Below are positions 32,274-40,896 of a DNA stretch of 52,651 nt, piece after piece (positions within the stretch are counted from its first letter, which is position 1; the number at the start of each line of letters is the position of its first letter). Both the position numbers and the translations under genes were made by a program. Source of the stretch: CAZFCK01 sp964517355 (GTDB lineage: Bacteria > Desulfobacterota > Desulfovibrionia > Desulfovibrionales > Desulfovibrionaceae); the NCBI GenBank assembly GCA_964517355.1, contig CAZFCK010000006.1:1-52651 (forward strand). Direction: 5' to 3'. The notes beneath the pieces were generated by a model, which saw only the letters and a program-made list of their open reading frames with translations, had not been told where the DNA came from and searched no databases.

Positions 32274-32774
32274 CTAATCGATACGTTTAAAGACCTTTTT
32301 AAGCGCATTGCAGATCGGACATTTGTCTGGGGCTTCACCTTCAAGGGTATAGCCGCAGACAGTGCATACGGAATAATACTCCACCTGTTTTTGCTCTTCT
32401 TGGAGATGCGCAAGCGCCTTTTCATAAAGTCCGTGGTGTATCTTTTCCACGTCGTTGGCAAAAAGAAAGCTGCGTTCCGCTTGGGGCTGACCTTCCTGCT
32501 GCGCCACCTTGATCATTTCGGGATACATGCTTTTGAATTCATGCAATTCGCCGGCGATGGCCTCCTTGAGGTTCTCTTCGGTGCTGCCGATGCCGCCCAT
32601 GACTCGCAAATGGCTATGGGCGTGGACTGTTTCCGCTTCAGCAACAGCTCGAAATAATTTCGCAACCTGGGGATGCCCCTCCTTTTCCGCTTGAATCGCA
32701 TAGGCCAAGTAGCGACGATTGGCTTGAGATTCACCCGCAAACGCCGCCGCAAGATTCTCTTTGGTGCTGCTCAT
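32274..32774 (-). CDS. Rubrerythrin
   Basis: A 166-residue di-iron peroxidase protecting anaerobes from H2O2. The ferritin-like four-helix domain (about 1-130) carries GESQANRRYLAYA and EAETVHAHSH with the iron-ligand Glu/His residues. The C-terminal rubredoxin-like domain has CTVCGY and CPICNA for a Fe(Cys)4 site. ATG follows AAGGA. It is monocistronic with its own promoter. Confidence 0.96.
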   Translation of the reverse strand: MSSTKENLAAAFAGESQANRRYLAYAIQAEKEGHPQVAKLFRAVAEAETVHAHSHLRVMGGIGSTEENLKEAIAGELHEFKSMYPEMIKVAQQEGQPQAERSFLFANDVEKIHHGLYEKALAHLQEEQKQVEYYSVCTVCGYTLEGEAPDKCPICNALKKVFKRID

Positions 32775-32815
32775 TTCATCGTTCCTTTTCTTGTTTGAGA
32801 GTCATATTAGTTTGC

Positions 32816-32844
32816 AAATAAGAATGTCTCTATCCTGTTGTCAA
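32816..32844 (-). promoter_or_regulatory. Predicted sigma-70-type promoter of rubrerythrin
   Basis: On the minus strand TTGACA (32844-32839), a 17-nt spacer and TTATTT (32821-32816) lie about 40 nt before the start codon. A second TTGACA occurs a little further upstream. The -10 match is only moderate. Confidence 0.45.
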
Positions 32845-33393
32845 TTCAGACTTCAATTATTGTCAACGTCAAGCATATGCATGTTTGGTTGAATCATATG
32901 TATACCTTTTTCACGAGTAAAAGCCAAGATCGATAGAACCAGCTGAACATGTTTCCATCGACACGCAGGCAGCCTTGCACCCAACGGAGTGTTTTAAATG
33001 GAGGACCACGCCACAGACGTATTTCATACAATGCCATGCTTAGCCAAAGATATGCAATAACATCATGGCGTTGGTCGAAAAAAATCATACGCTCGCAGAT
33101 TCCATGGAGACAACAAGAGTCTTTCATGGCGCGCTCCCAACTCAGACGGGGAGCGCACCATGAAGAATAAGAGCTGGTTCGAACCGATAGCCGCAGTACC
33201 TATTTGCGGAAGCGACTTTAACCGGCAGTCATGATCCTCCGCTTTTCGGAATACGCTTACCAGGAGGATTATTAAGCGAAGCGCAAAATGCAAGATAGTG
33301 CGCTCCTGCGTCAATGGTCGCCAGGCATCGCCTTCAGCGTGGCTGTTGCTATAACTCAACGCAAGAAGATCAAACATCTTCGCACTGAGTATG
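32845..33393. other. Intergenic region with an inverted repeat and possible small genes
   Basis: About 550 nt. At 33125-33162 an inverted repeat (14-bp arms, one mismatch) carries a ribosome-binding site plus ATG on each strand. On the minus strand it opens a 77-codon frame (33127-32894, MKDSCCLHGICERMIFFDQ, ending WLLLVKKVYI). On the plus strand it opens a 24-codon frame (33160-33234, MKNKSWFEPIAAVPICG). Neither family is recognised. The minus frame reads reasonably like protein. Confidence 0.4.
33125..33162. repeat. Inverted repeat with divergent Shine-Dalgarno/ATG signals
   Basis: Arms CATGGCGCGCTCCC and GGGAGCGCACCATG are complementary except for one position, around a 10-nt loop. Each arm reads GGGAG-6/7 nt-ATG outward, so each strand has a good translation start. 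Confidence 0.8.
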
Positions 33394-33621
33394 CTATTCT
33401 TCTTCCCCTCCCGAGAGTTCCGTTTCTCGGTACTCAGGATCGCTGTATCCACGAATTTCGCCTGCTTTATAGGTGGTTATGCCGTCTCTGGTTTTCTCGA
33501 ACACAAAGCGTTTCCAGCAGACATCACAAATCTTATACTTAGGTGCGAAGCTGCCGTCAAAGACCACATGAATTTCCGAAGCACAGTGGGGGCAGTTGAC
33601 GCTTATGTGTTCTTCACTCAT
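33394..33621 (-). CDS. Small zinc-ribbon protein (CPxC...CxxC)
   Basis: A 75-residue protein with two Cys pairs, VNCPHCAS and ICDVCWKRF, and an acidic C-terminus (YRETELSGGEEE). The layout resembles the CPXCG cysteine-rich small proteins and should bind one zinc. ATG at 33621 follows AAGGAG with ideal spacing; the frame is open upstream but that part is not protein-like. Function unknown. It lies between rubrerythrin and the molybdopterin oxidoreductase, on the same strand as both. Confidence 0.8.
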   Translation of the reverse strand: MSEEHISVNCPHCASEIHVVFDGSFAPKYKICDVCWKRFVFEKTRDGITTYKAGEIRGYSDPEYRETELSGGEEE

Positions 33622-33806
33622 GGTCGGCTCCTTTTTGCTGTTTCCGAAAGAACAACACGCTCCCATTTCGTTCCTCCAGGTCATCTTGCAGCCATGGCCA
33701 AGCGAAACAAAGGAAGTGCGGTCAATCGGCAATAAGGCGGCATTTTCATGCAGCTTATCGGAATAGCTTCCTATCAGCCCTGGTAATTCCATGGTGCAGG
33801 GGGAGT

Positions 33807-35903
33807 TCAGGAGACGGCGCGCACACTGACAAAATGTTCCTGCATGGCCACGGCTCCCCCGGCTTTATCATAAATATGTATACCTCTTGGCATCAATTCA
33901 TGGTCGGCGACACCTTTGCCCCTGGCTCGGCTCTCTATCGGGAGAGTATGTCCGAATCCGTGGAGCATGAACACGGCTTCAGGATGGATAAAGTCCGTGA
34001 CAAAGGCCTTGATGCGGCAGGCCTTGCCATTGCTGCCGGTGATTTCGACGTAGTCTCCATCCGTGATGTTGTTGGCGGCGGCAATATCTGTATTTATCCA
34101 TAACACATTTTCAGACATTTGTTCAAACAGCAGCGGATTGTTCAATGTATGCCCTTGGGTGTGCACCCCGCACCTGCCGAAGGTTAACCGAAATTGACCT
34201 TTTTCCGGACGCAAAGGGGCTTCGTATGGTTTAAGAGAGGGCAGACCGTCGGCTTCGAGCTTAGCATCAACAACCTCAATGAGTCCCGACGGTGTCTTGA
34301 ACATCCCCTTTGCGGCAGGGCGATACAAAGGCTTGGAAGCCAATTCCACAAAGCCTTTGGCCTCAAAATCAGTAATCTCCAGGCCGGTATCCTGTAGCTG
34401 GTAATTCCAGATGTCTTCAATGGCGTCAAAGGCGAGGGCTTCGAGGCCCATGCGTTTGGCCAGTCCGCAATATATCTCCCATTCGCTTTTCGTATCGAAA
34501 CGAGGAGTCAAGGCGCGATGACGCACAAAAAATTGCGGTTTGAGTCCGTTTTTCGTGGCAATAACGCTCTCACGCTCCAAATAGGGCGACAAAGGGAGCA
34601 CTACGTCGGAAAACCAGGCGGTTTCGCTCCAGGTAAAGGTAACGGATACCAACAGATCAAGATTCGCCCACATTTCTTTAAGGTTTTCCGTATCGGGAAA
34701 AGCCATCAGCGGATCATGCCTGTGAACTATATATACCTTGATCGGGTAGGGTTTGCCTGTGGCAATGGCGTTGTAAGTCAGATTGACCAGTCCCGGTCCT
34801 GCGTCGAAGTGCGTGCGCCCCTGCTCCCATCCCGCGCCGTCAACCCGTCGGCCTTGGGGTTTGGGAAACAGGTCCATGAGCTGTTTGAGTGCTTTGCGCC
34901 CCACATTGCCTGGCTTGTTGGCAAAGGGCAGCCCGCCTTTGGCGCCGATGGAACCGAGCAGGGCGTTGATGAGATAAGCCGTACGCGAAACGTAGAAAGA
35001 ATCCTTGTAACGTGCTGTCATCCATCCCGGATGCCAAATGACCGCGGGTGCGGCTCCTGCCAGCTGCCAGACGAAATACTCCAGCGCTTCGGCTTTGATG
35101 CCGGTTTCCTGCTCCGCCCATTGCGGGGTATAGGGCTCTACGAAGGCCTTGAGCTTGTCAAAATCATGAATCAGGCTATCCGCAAAGGGCTTGTTGTAGA
35201 TATTGCGTTCTATAAGTAGGTGCAACACGGCAAGATTGAAAGCATAATCAGTACCGGGGCGAATCATGAAAAAATTATTCGCCTTGGCGGCAGTGATATT
35301 GGCCCGGATGTCGACCACACTGAGTTTACCCCCTTGCTCCATGGCATCCAGGAGGTCGTTTACTTCTTTGACGTTGATGGCCTCAAAGATGTTGCGGCTT
35401 TGCAGCACAACATGTTTGGCGTTTTTGAAATCGTAGCTGACGGTTTTCCGGCCGAATCCGAAAACGGAAAGGGCCGCGTGCTGAACGTTCCGGGCGCATG
35501 CCGCATCGTGATTGCAATAATTAGGCGTATTTATACCACGCAGAAAGGCGCGGTACACGTCGGAAAACGGGCCACCACGATCTGAAAACAGAACGGATTG
35601 GTCACCGTATTGTTGGCGCACATCATTGAGTTTCGTAGCAACGTAGTCCAAGGCCTCGTCCCAACTCACGGGGCGCCATTTTCCCTCGCCGCGCTCACCT
35701 ACGCGGATCATTGGCTGTTGCGGGCGTTCGTCGTCATTGACCAGAGCCGTTCCGGCGGCTCCTCTGGCGCACAGGGCGCCGGCAACGCCCGCGGCATGCG
35801 GATTGCCAAAAACGTGCATACAAGAGCCATCCTTCACCGACACCTGGATGGGGCAGCGCACCGTGCACATCCCACAAACGCTATACACGTGTTTATCAGC
35901 CAT
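33807..35903 (-). CDS. Molybdopterin oxidoreductase, PhsA/PsrA-like catalytic subunit
   Basis: A 698-residue member of the DMSO-reductase superfamily. Residues 10-45 hold a [4Fe-4S] motif (Cys10, 13, 17, 45; CGMCTVRC then ALCARG). Mo-bisMGD-binding segments include SWDEALDYVATKL and NTPNYCNHDAACARN; the Mo-ligand Cys is probably in the latter. The C-terminal domain has NPLLFEQMSENVLWIN and DGDYVEITGSNG. ATG at 35903 follows AGGAG. No twin-arginine signal is visible at this or the longer open frame, unlike typical PhsA/PsrA. It is divergent from the Fe-S subunit gene. The substrate is probably a sulfur oxyanion or polysulfide, judging from the neighbouring exporter. Confidence 0.85.
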   Translation of the reverse strand: MADKHVYSVCGMCTVRCPIQVSVKDGSCMHVFGNPHAAGVAGALCARGAAGTALVNDDERPQQPMIRVGERGEGKWRPVSWDEALDYVATKLNDVRQQYGDQSVLFSDRGGPFSDVYRAFLRGINTPNYCNHDAACARNVQHAALSVFGFGRKTVSYDFKNAKHVVLQSRNIFEAINVKEVNDLLDAMEQGGKLSVVDIRANITAAKANNFFMIRPGTDYAFNLAVLHLLIERNIYNKPFADSLIHDFDKLKAFVEPYTPQWAEQETGIKAEALEYFVWQLAGAAPAVIWHPGWMTARYKDSFYVSRTAYLINALLGSIGAKGGLPFANKPGNVGRKALKQLMDLFPKPQGRRVDGAGWEQGRTHFDAGPGLVNLTYNAIATGKPYPIKVYIVHRHDPLMAFPDTENLKEMWANLDLLVSVTFTWSETAWFSDVVLPLSPYLERESVIATKNGLKPQFFVRHRALTPRFDTKSEWEIYCGLAKRMGLEALAFDAIEDIWNYQLQDTGLEITDFEAKGFVELASKPLYRPAAKGMFKTPSGLIEVVDAKLEADGLPSLKPYEAPLRPEKGQFRLTFGRCGVHTQGHTLNNPLLFEQMSENVLWINTDIAAANNITDGDYVEITGSNGKACRIKAFVTDFIHPEAVFMLHGFGHTLPIESRARGKGVADHELMPRGIHIYDKAGGAVAMQEHFVSVRAVS

Positions 35904-36053
35904 TTTTGTCTCCTGCTTGTTATTGCTCCACAAGGCGGCATACCGGTATTCAGGATGACCTGAGACAGCCATTTGCTGTGGAACACTCAAAAAAGGCGTA
36001 GAGGTATGGTTACGAGTAGCAACAGCTGTAGTGGTTTGACAAAATAAAACCAC

Positions 36054-36133
36054 ATGTGAAAAAAATAACATGAAAAACAAAGAAAGAAAGGGAAAATTAT
36101 TTTAGATACAAAATTAATGTGAAAAAAGTAACA
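36054..36133 (+). repeat. Pair of 17-bp direct repeats, 63 bp apart
   Basis: ATGTGAAAAAAATAACA at 36054-36070 and ATGTGAAAAAAGTAACA at 36117-36133 differ at one base. The downstream copy ends 13 nt before the predicted -35 box, a usual place for an activator site. Confidence 0.75.
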
Positions 36134-36146
36134 ACAGGGTGCTTCG

Positions 36147-36175
36147 TTGACAATTCGGCACCTCAATTGTTTAAA
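36147..36175 (+). promoter_or_regulatory. Predicted sigma-70-type promoter of the Fe-S subunit gene
   Basis: TTGACA (36147-36152), a 17-nt spacer, then TTTAAA (36170-36175), about 110 nt before the ATG at 36287. Confidence 0.5.
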
Positions 36176-36286
36176 ATAGAATTATCAAAAATAAAATTTC
36201 ATGGTTTACAGTATATATTGTAATAGTTGCGCAAATTATAATCCATATCACAGCAAAATAACAATTCAATAAAGTGCAGGTTGGGC

Positions 36287-36739
36287 ATGAGTAAGTACAA
36301 AATTAAACTGAACAAGGATAGATGCATTAGTTGTCATGCTTGTGAAGTGCACTGCAAGGTGAAAAACAATGTTCCACAAGGAATACAGCTCAACAAAATC
36401 ATAATTTCCGGTCCTTCCGTGGACAAAAACGGCAAGCTTACGTACACGATGAAGTATCAACCTTGTTTCCACTGCAAAAAGCCCGAGTGCGTCGCTGCCT
36501 GCCCCACAGGGGCTATGAGCATCCGTGACGCTGATGGTTTGGTCTATGTGCGCGAAACACTGTGCGATGGGTGTAAAAGCTGCATGGAAGCCTGTCCTTG
36601 GGGCGTGCCGCAGTTCAACGTGCTCACCGGAAAAATCTTGAAATGCGACTATTGTATGGATCGTATCGACAACGGCCTTAATCCGGCTTGCGTTGCGGGC
36701 TGCACGGCTCATGCCTTGAGCTTTGTACGCCTCGCGTAG
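36287..36739 (+). CDS. Four-cluster ferredoxin subunit (PhsB/PsrB/DmsB-like)
   Basis: A 150-residue electron-transfer protein with sixteen cysteines in four groups: CISCHACEVHC, CFHCKKPECVAACP, CDGCKSCMEACP and CDYCM followed by CVAGC. This predicts four [4Fe-4S] clusters, as in the B subunits of molybdopterin oxidoreductases. There is no signal peptide. ATG at 36287 has a short AGG upstream. It is transcribed away from the catalytic-subunit gene and towards a TauE/SafE exporter. A membrane anchor subunit (PhsC/PsrC, NrfD type) is not seen. Confidence 0.93.
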   Translation: MSKYKIKLNKDRCISCHACEVHCKVKNNVPQGIQLNKIIISGPSVDKNGKLTYTMKYQPCFHCKKPECVAACPTGAMSIRDADGLVYVRETLCDGCKSCMEACPWGVPQFNVLTGKILKCDYCMDRIDNGLNPACVAGCTAHALSFVRLA

Positions 36740-36944
36740 ACGCAGCATTGGGTGCGTTGCCGCAGGATGGCGTGATTTCGTCACAAACACCAGTTTCACG
36801 TGTAATGATTCAGATAGTTCCGAGGAAAACAGGCGGGAGCCAGGGCATTGAAGGAGAGAATTCCAATGTCCGAACGCGCTTTGCAACGAAGTGGATCACC
36901 GCGCTACAATTTTGAACGACTGTTACCGTCAGGAGGGTAGGTCT

Positions 36945-38093
36945 GTGAAAATCGACAAACGTTTCATCGTATTGGGGCTAACCGTCATCGCGGTCGTGCT
37001 CTTGCTGCAGCAAACCTGCATGGCCGTGGGCTTGGAAACCGCCATTGAGCAGGCCAAGACAGCCGGCAAATTGGATGCGGCATCTCCTCCAGGCTATATG
37101 GGCATTCCAGGCGCGCCCCAAGTCAACCTCTTGCTGGGGGTTGTCTGGGCCGTGTGGGTCGGCTGGATTTTCTCCACGGTTGGCGCCTTTGGCGGCATCA
37201 TGTCCGGCGTGGGGCATATCACCGTTTTCGGACTGGGAGACTACGCCAAAAGTTTTGGCAAAGACCTGAGCCTGAATAAAATCATTACAGACTCCATCCG
37301 CGTCTCAAACCAGTGGATGGTGGGGTGTAGTGCCGGTCTTTCCACCTATAACTATTACAAGATGGGGCGGCTTGTCTTACCTCTTGGCATTGTGCTGGCC
37401 ATCGGCTCCATTGCCGGCAGCTGGCTGGTGCCTATCCTTACGGCTGGAAAGATCAATCTTTCTGCCTACCTCGGGTACTTTGGACTATTTGTTCTCTTTC
37501 TCGGCGGGTATCTTTTTTATGAAACAACCCCCGCGGGGCAAAAGAAAAAGGTAGCGGCCAGGGCAGCGGCGCGCGCTTTTCAGGACAGCGTCAAAGCGCA
37601 GCGTGAAGGCGGCGTGGTGGATTTGAGTGAAATGGGCGTAAGAGTCAAAAGATTCAGTCCCACTAGCTGTGAATTTACTTTTTTCGGTGTAGATTTCAAA
37701 TTCAACCCCATAGTGCCGCTCATCGGTGGATTCGTTATCGCCAGCCTGGCCTCGTTTCTAGGTGTAGGCGGAGGTTTTCTTCTGGTTCCATTTTTGACTT
37801 CAGTGGCGGGGCTGCCCATGTATTTGGTAGCCGGCACTTCGTCAATGGCGGTCATTATCGGCATGATTAATTCCATTGCCAGCTACATGTTCGTGAAAAG
37901 CACTCCGGTGCAGTGGAGCCTGGTGGGAGCTGAATTGGTTGGCGTGGTCATCGGCTCCATCATCGGCCCCAGGACTTCGAAATATATCCCGGATATTTGG
38001 TTGAAACGTTTGTTCATCCTGCTCGCGCTCTATGTAGGATTGCGCTACTCGACAAAGGGCTTTTTGGGATACAGCATCGTACCACCGTATTAA
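36945..38093 (+). CDS. TauE/SafE-family sulfite/sulfonate exporter
   Basis: A 382-residue inner-membrane protein. The first helix (about 9-27) is followed by a TauE/SafE core of about eight helices with the repeated small-residue motifs VGAFGGIMSGVGH and SFLGVGGGFLLVPF. An extended cytoplasmic loop lies at about 205-255. GTG start at 36945 after AGGAGG. Members move sulfite, sulfonates or other organosulfur anions. Its place after a sulfur-type Fe-S subunit suggests it removes the product, perhaps sulfite. The substrate is an inference. Confidence 0.88.
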   Translation: MKIDKRFIVLGLTVIAVVLLLQQTCMAVGLETAIEQAKTAGKLDAASPPGYMGIPGAPQVNLLLGVVWAVWVGWIFSTVGAFGGIMSGVGHITVFGLGDYAKSFGKDLSLNKIITDSIRVSNQWMVGCSAGLSTYNYYKMGRLVLPLGIVLAIGSIAGSWLVPILTAGKINLSAYLGYFGLFVLFLGGYLFYETTPAGQKKKVAARAAARAFQDSVKAQREGGVVDLSEMGVRVKRFSPTSCEFTFFGVDFKFNPIVPLIGGFVIASLASFLGVGGGFLLVPFLTSVAGLPMYLVAGTSSMAVIIGMINSIASYMFVKSTPVQWSLVGAELVGVVIGSIIGPRTSKYIPDIWLKRLFILLALYVGLRYSTKGFLGYSIVPPY

Positions 38094-38226
38094 TGGTGAT
38101 CATCCTCCGAGGGGCGAACCTTGAACTCGTCTGAGGCCCAAAGACCGCGCCTTACGGCTTCAGTTGATAGCGGTTCTGCCCCTCGCGCCCCTTTTTCAAA
38201 ACTGCGCGTGCGTACAAGAGGTTGAT

Positions 38227-38811
38227 ATGCATTCCATGACTTATTTCTACCAGATAGTGGATAGCTTTTTCATCTGGCCTTTTCTGCTCCCGGAGAATGC
38301 ATATGCGGGATTCGCCTTTGGGCTTATCTGGCTGGCGCTCACAGCCACGGTAATCGGCGAATTGAGCATGGGTGGGGCGTATTTATTAAATCGGCGGCAT
38401 CTGAATACGCACCGGCAAAACATGGTGCGGAACTTCAATCTCTCCCTCAAGGCCTTGGCAGCCAAGGACAAAGCAAGTTACAAGGCGTGTAACGATCTGG
38501 CAAACGATGCGTTCGGCAAAAGTTTTTTTTCCGGCATTACGTTGTTCGCAGCATCGGTTTGGCCGGCTTTTCTAGCCCTGGGTTGGCTGGATTTTCGATT
38601 CGGTGATGTGAAATTTCCTTTTCCCATTGTGGGGGAAGTTGGCCCCTCATTTTATTTCGTTACCGTTTACATCCTTGTACGCATTGTTTTTGCCAGATCC
38701 AAACCCTGGATTCCGGTTTTCAGTGCCCTCAGCCGTCGCGTGAAGGCGGATGATGCGGCCGGGGAAAAGATGATGACCTACATGGACTTGTTGTCCCAAG
38801 ATAAAAAATGA
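38227..38811 (+). CDS. Membrane protein of unknown function
   Basis: A 194-residue protein with about three to four hydrophobic helices (about 14-45, 100-118, 133-150) and a charged cytoplasmic loop (about 52-95). The loop has HRQNMVRNFNLSLKALAAKD. The overall plan (helix, charged loop, helix pair) loosely recalls DUF106/EMC3-like or YidC-like proteins, but I cannot confirm that. ATG follows AGAGG. It lies downstream of the exporter on the same strand and may be in the same operon, about 130 nt away. Confidence 0.7.
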   Translation: MHSMTYFYQIVDSFFIWPFLLPENAYAGFAFGLIWLALTATVIGELSMGGAYLLNRRHLNTHRQNMVRNFNLSLKALAAKDKASYKACNDLANDAFGKSFFSGITLFAASVWPAFLALGWLDFRFGDVKFPFPIVGEVGPSFYFVTVYILVRIVFARSKPWIPVFSALSRRVKADDAAGEKMMTYMDLLSQDKK

Positions 38812-38843
38812 ATCATTAAAGCAAAGTAATACAAATTTCGGAC

Positions 38844-38916
38844 AAAAGAAAAAAAGTCGCGGGCTTTCGCGCCCGCACGACGACCAGGGGAGGCTCCTGG
38901 ACGCCGGGGAAAGGAC
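38844..38916 (+). repeat. Family A twin-hairpin repeat, copy 3
   Basis: The element with GCGGGC-TTTCGC-GCCCGC and CCAGGGG-AGG-CTCCTGG hairpins, between convergent genes (38811 plus and 39084 minus). Its A-rich leader is shorter than in other copies. Confidence 0.92.
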
Positions 38917-38993
38917 TGTATAATGTTAAAAACAATGTTATCGTAATCACTTTACTCAAAAAGTCATGTTGTGAAGTTTCGGAAGGGGAGAAC

Positions 38994-39034
38994 GCGAGAG
39001 GGGAAAACCCTTTTCAAAGGGTGTCCCCTCTCGC
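38994..39034. terminator. Long hairpin at the convergent junction
   Basis: Outer arms GCGAGAGGGGA (38994-39004) and TCCCCTCTCGC (39024-39034), with an inner ACCCTTT/AAAGGGT stem. There is no clear T-run. It probably ends or protects transcripts from one or both sides. Confidence 0.6.
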
Positions 39035-39083
39035 ACTCTCTTTGTTCATAAAGAAGAGGAACTTGTCCCGAGGCAAAGGGTAT

Positions 39084-39611
39084 TTATCGGTCTGCGACGT
39101 TCACCCCATGCGCGGACAATATGGCCACAAGACGCTCCAACTCATCAGCTCCCAGGAGGAAAAGGGTTTCCTCATTGTCCAAGCACAGAACTTGTTTTAC
39201 ATTCGTCAGAATAATGGCGTGCTTCCCTCTGGTTGTGATATAAGAGCCGCTCACGTACCCGAAAAAACGCATAATCCTTTTATCTTCCTTGGATTGCAAG
39301 GTGTCTTCTCTTGTCAGATCCGTCATGAAGGCTCTGGTTATGGTTGCATAGGGGAGCGTGGCTTCCAGAAAGGGCGGAGCCTGGATAATAAGCTCGTCCG
39401 GCCCGGCATGAATATTGGCGCGCGAGGGATTCACATAGAGCATATACCAGTAGAAAAGTGCCAAGGGAGCGGCCACTACGATGAGGCAAATTCCGGTCCA
39501 GGTAAAGCCGGCACGAAAACTCCACGCCGTAGCGGCGGCCACAAGCCCCACTGCCAGAAAAAACAGCGCCAACACACCGTGAGACATGCGCACTGTGAAG
39601 TTGTTAGTCAT
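39084..39611 (-). CDS. Membrane-anchored PH-like domain protein
   Basis: A 175-residue protein with two transmembrane helices (about residues 10-30 and 34-55) and a cytoplasmic C-terminal domain. The latter has beta-rich segments such as PDELIIQAPPFLEATLPYA, HAIILTNVKQVLCLDN and a terminal helix, like bacterial PH (bPH) domains. ATG at 39611 follows AAGGAG; an upstream in-frame ATG at 39650 lacks a site. Function unknown. Confidence 0.72.
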   Translation of the reverse strand: MTNNFTVRMSHGVLALFFLAVGLVAAATAWSFRAGFTWTGICLIVVAAPLALFYWYMLYVNPSRANIHAGPDELIIQAPPFLEATLPYATITRAFMTDLTREDTLQSKEDKRIMRFFGYVSGSYITTRGKHAIILTNVKQVLCLDNEETLFLLGADELERLVAILSAHGVNVADR

Positions 39612-39908
39612 GCAATGACTCCTTTTCCTGCAACAGGGCATAAGCCCCACGCAATACTTGCGGAGCGTATGCCATAACCATAGATTGTCAACTCGGTCTT
39701 AGGAGAAGGCTTCGGGGAACGCCCCCTTGAAAAGAAGCAATTCTCCCTTGCTCCACGCATATGAGGGAAATAAGGCACTGTCTTGGCAAAGGGAAGAACT
39801 CTTTCACGAATTTTCTTTTTTAATGATAGTTGCTATGGTTGCACGCATAGCTGCCAACATTTTTATGGATACGCGGACAACATGGCGACAACCACCTTTT
39901 TCCACGTA
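39612..39908. other. Intergenic region before the five-gene signalling operon
   Basis: About 300 nt. It holds promoters for the PH-like gene (minus) and the lipoprotein operon (plus). No gene or clear motif is recognised. Confidence 0.4.
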
Positions 39909-40880
39909 ATGAATTGTAGGCGCAAATGGAAAGCGCCCCCCCATACCCGTCGAACTCCTTATCGGGAAATCATTTTTTTTATAGTCATTATCCTTTCGCT
40001 GTCCATTTTCGCGCTTTCCGGGTGCTCTGATGAGCCCGTGACCCGGGTGGATTTGGACGAACGAGAGCAGCCCACTCTTGAGAAGGAAAAAAATACTATA
40101 ACATACGCATACTTACCTCAGTATTCCCACACCATTTCCTATCGGCGTCATCGTATGATCGTTGAATACCTGCGCCAAGAAACAGGGCTTCCCTTATCGC
40201 AAATTTTTCCGGATACCTTTGACGAACACTTAACAATGATGGCCCGCGGAGAGATAGATATATCATTCTCCAATCCCTTTATATATATAAAAATCGCGCG
40301 TGCAGGAGGCCGGGCCTTCGCTCGCGTGGTGGAATCCACCGGGCACCCTGATTTTCGGGGACAAATCATTATTCGAAAAGACAATAGAGAGATACGCACA
40401 CTGCAAGATTGCCGGGGCAAGCGCTGGATAGCCGTGGATCCTTCATCCGCGGGCGGTTATCTTTTCGTCTTGGGACATTTCAGGGAACATGGCATTCAGC
40501 CGGACGATTTCGCTGAAATCGCCTTTGCTCCAGGACCGGGAGGCAAACAGGAAAAGGTGGTGCTTGCAGTCTATGCCGGGGCCTATGACCTTGGCTCCAT
40601 CCGGGAGGGGACCCTTTCGATTATGGAAGGCAAAGTGAACACGGAAGAAATACGCATACTCGACCAAACGCGCCCCTATCCCGGCTGGGTCTTTAGCGCA
40701 CGCAATGGGCTTTCACGTGATATTGTGGAGAACATTGCCGAAGCCTTGTATCGCCTTGATATCGCCACGCCGCGCCATGCGGCGATTTTGGAAACGGCCC
40801 GCATCAAAGGCATCATTCCCGCTTGCGACAGCGACTACGATTCCATTCGCACCCTGGCCAGCACTTTGGGGCAATTTTAG
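39909..40880 (+). CDS. PhnD-like periplasmic binding lipoprotein
   Basis: A 323-residue phosphate/phosphonate-type binding protein. The N-terminus has a basic region, a hydrophobic stretch and the lipobox LSGC (Cys near residue 38). PhnD-family features include ITYAYLPQYSHT, MIVEYLRQETGLP, GEIDISFSNPFIYI and DPSSAGGYLF. No ABC permease or ATPase is adjacent; the next gene (16 nt away) is a histidine kinase. It therefore probably acts as the ligand-sensing part of that kinase. The start is uncertain: ATG 39909 gives the best signal peptide, ATG 39882 is possible. Confidence 0.87.
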   Translation: MNCRRKWKAPPHTRRTPYREIIFFIVIILSLSIFALSGCSDEPVTRVDLDEREQPTLEKEKNTITYAYLPQYSHTISYRRHRMIVEYLRQETGLPLSQIFPDTFDEHLTMMARGEIDISFSNPFIYIKIARAGGRAFARVVESTGHPDFRGQIIIRKDNREIRTLQDCRGKRWIAVDPSSAGGYLFVLGHFREHGIQPDDFAEIAFAPGPGGKQEKVVLAVYAGAYDLGSIREGTLSIMEGKVNTEEIRILDQTRPYPGWVFSARNGLSRDIVENIAEALYRLDIATPRHAAILETARIKGIIPACDSDYDSIRTLASTLGQF

Positions 40881-40896
40881 ACAAGGCTACCAGTCC

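Larger units (their letters stand above)
35904..36286. promoter_or_regulatory. Divergent control region between the Mo subunit and Fe-S subunit
   Basis: 383 nt of AT-rich DNA. It contains an inverted repeat GTGGTTT/AAACCAC (36031-36053), two near-identical 17-bp direct repeats starting ATGTGAAAAAA (36054-36070 and 36117-36133, one mismatch), and a good sigma-70-type promoter (36147-36175). The direct repeats are 63 bp apart, about six helical turns, and could bind a regulator of both genes. Confidence 0.65.

Noticed and set aside
33160..33300. Selenocysteine read-through of the TGA at 33232-33234
   Set aside because: The downstream frame is short and not protein-like, and no selenoprotein context is recognisable.
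33063..33452. A 129-codon minus-strand frame overlapping the zinc-ribbon gene
   Set aside because: It overlaps the better supported zinc-ribbon gene in another frame and has no ribosome-binding site.
34518..35219. A 233-codon plus-strand frame inside the molybdopterin oxidoreductase
   Set aside because: It is antisense to a conserved gene and has no recognisable domain.
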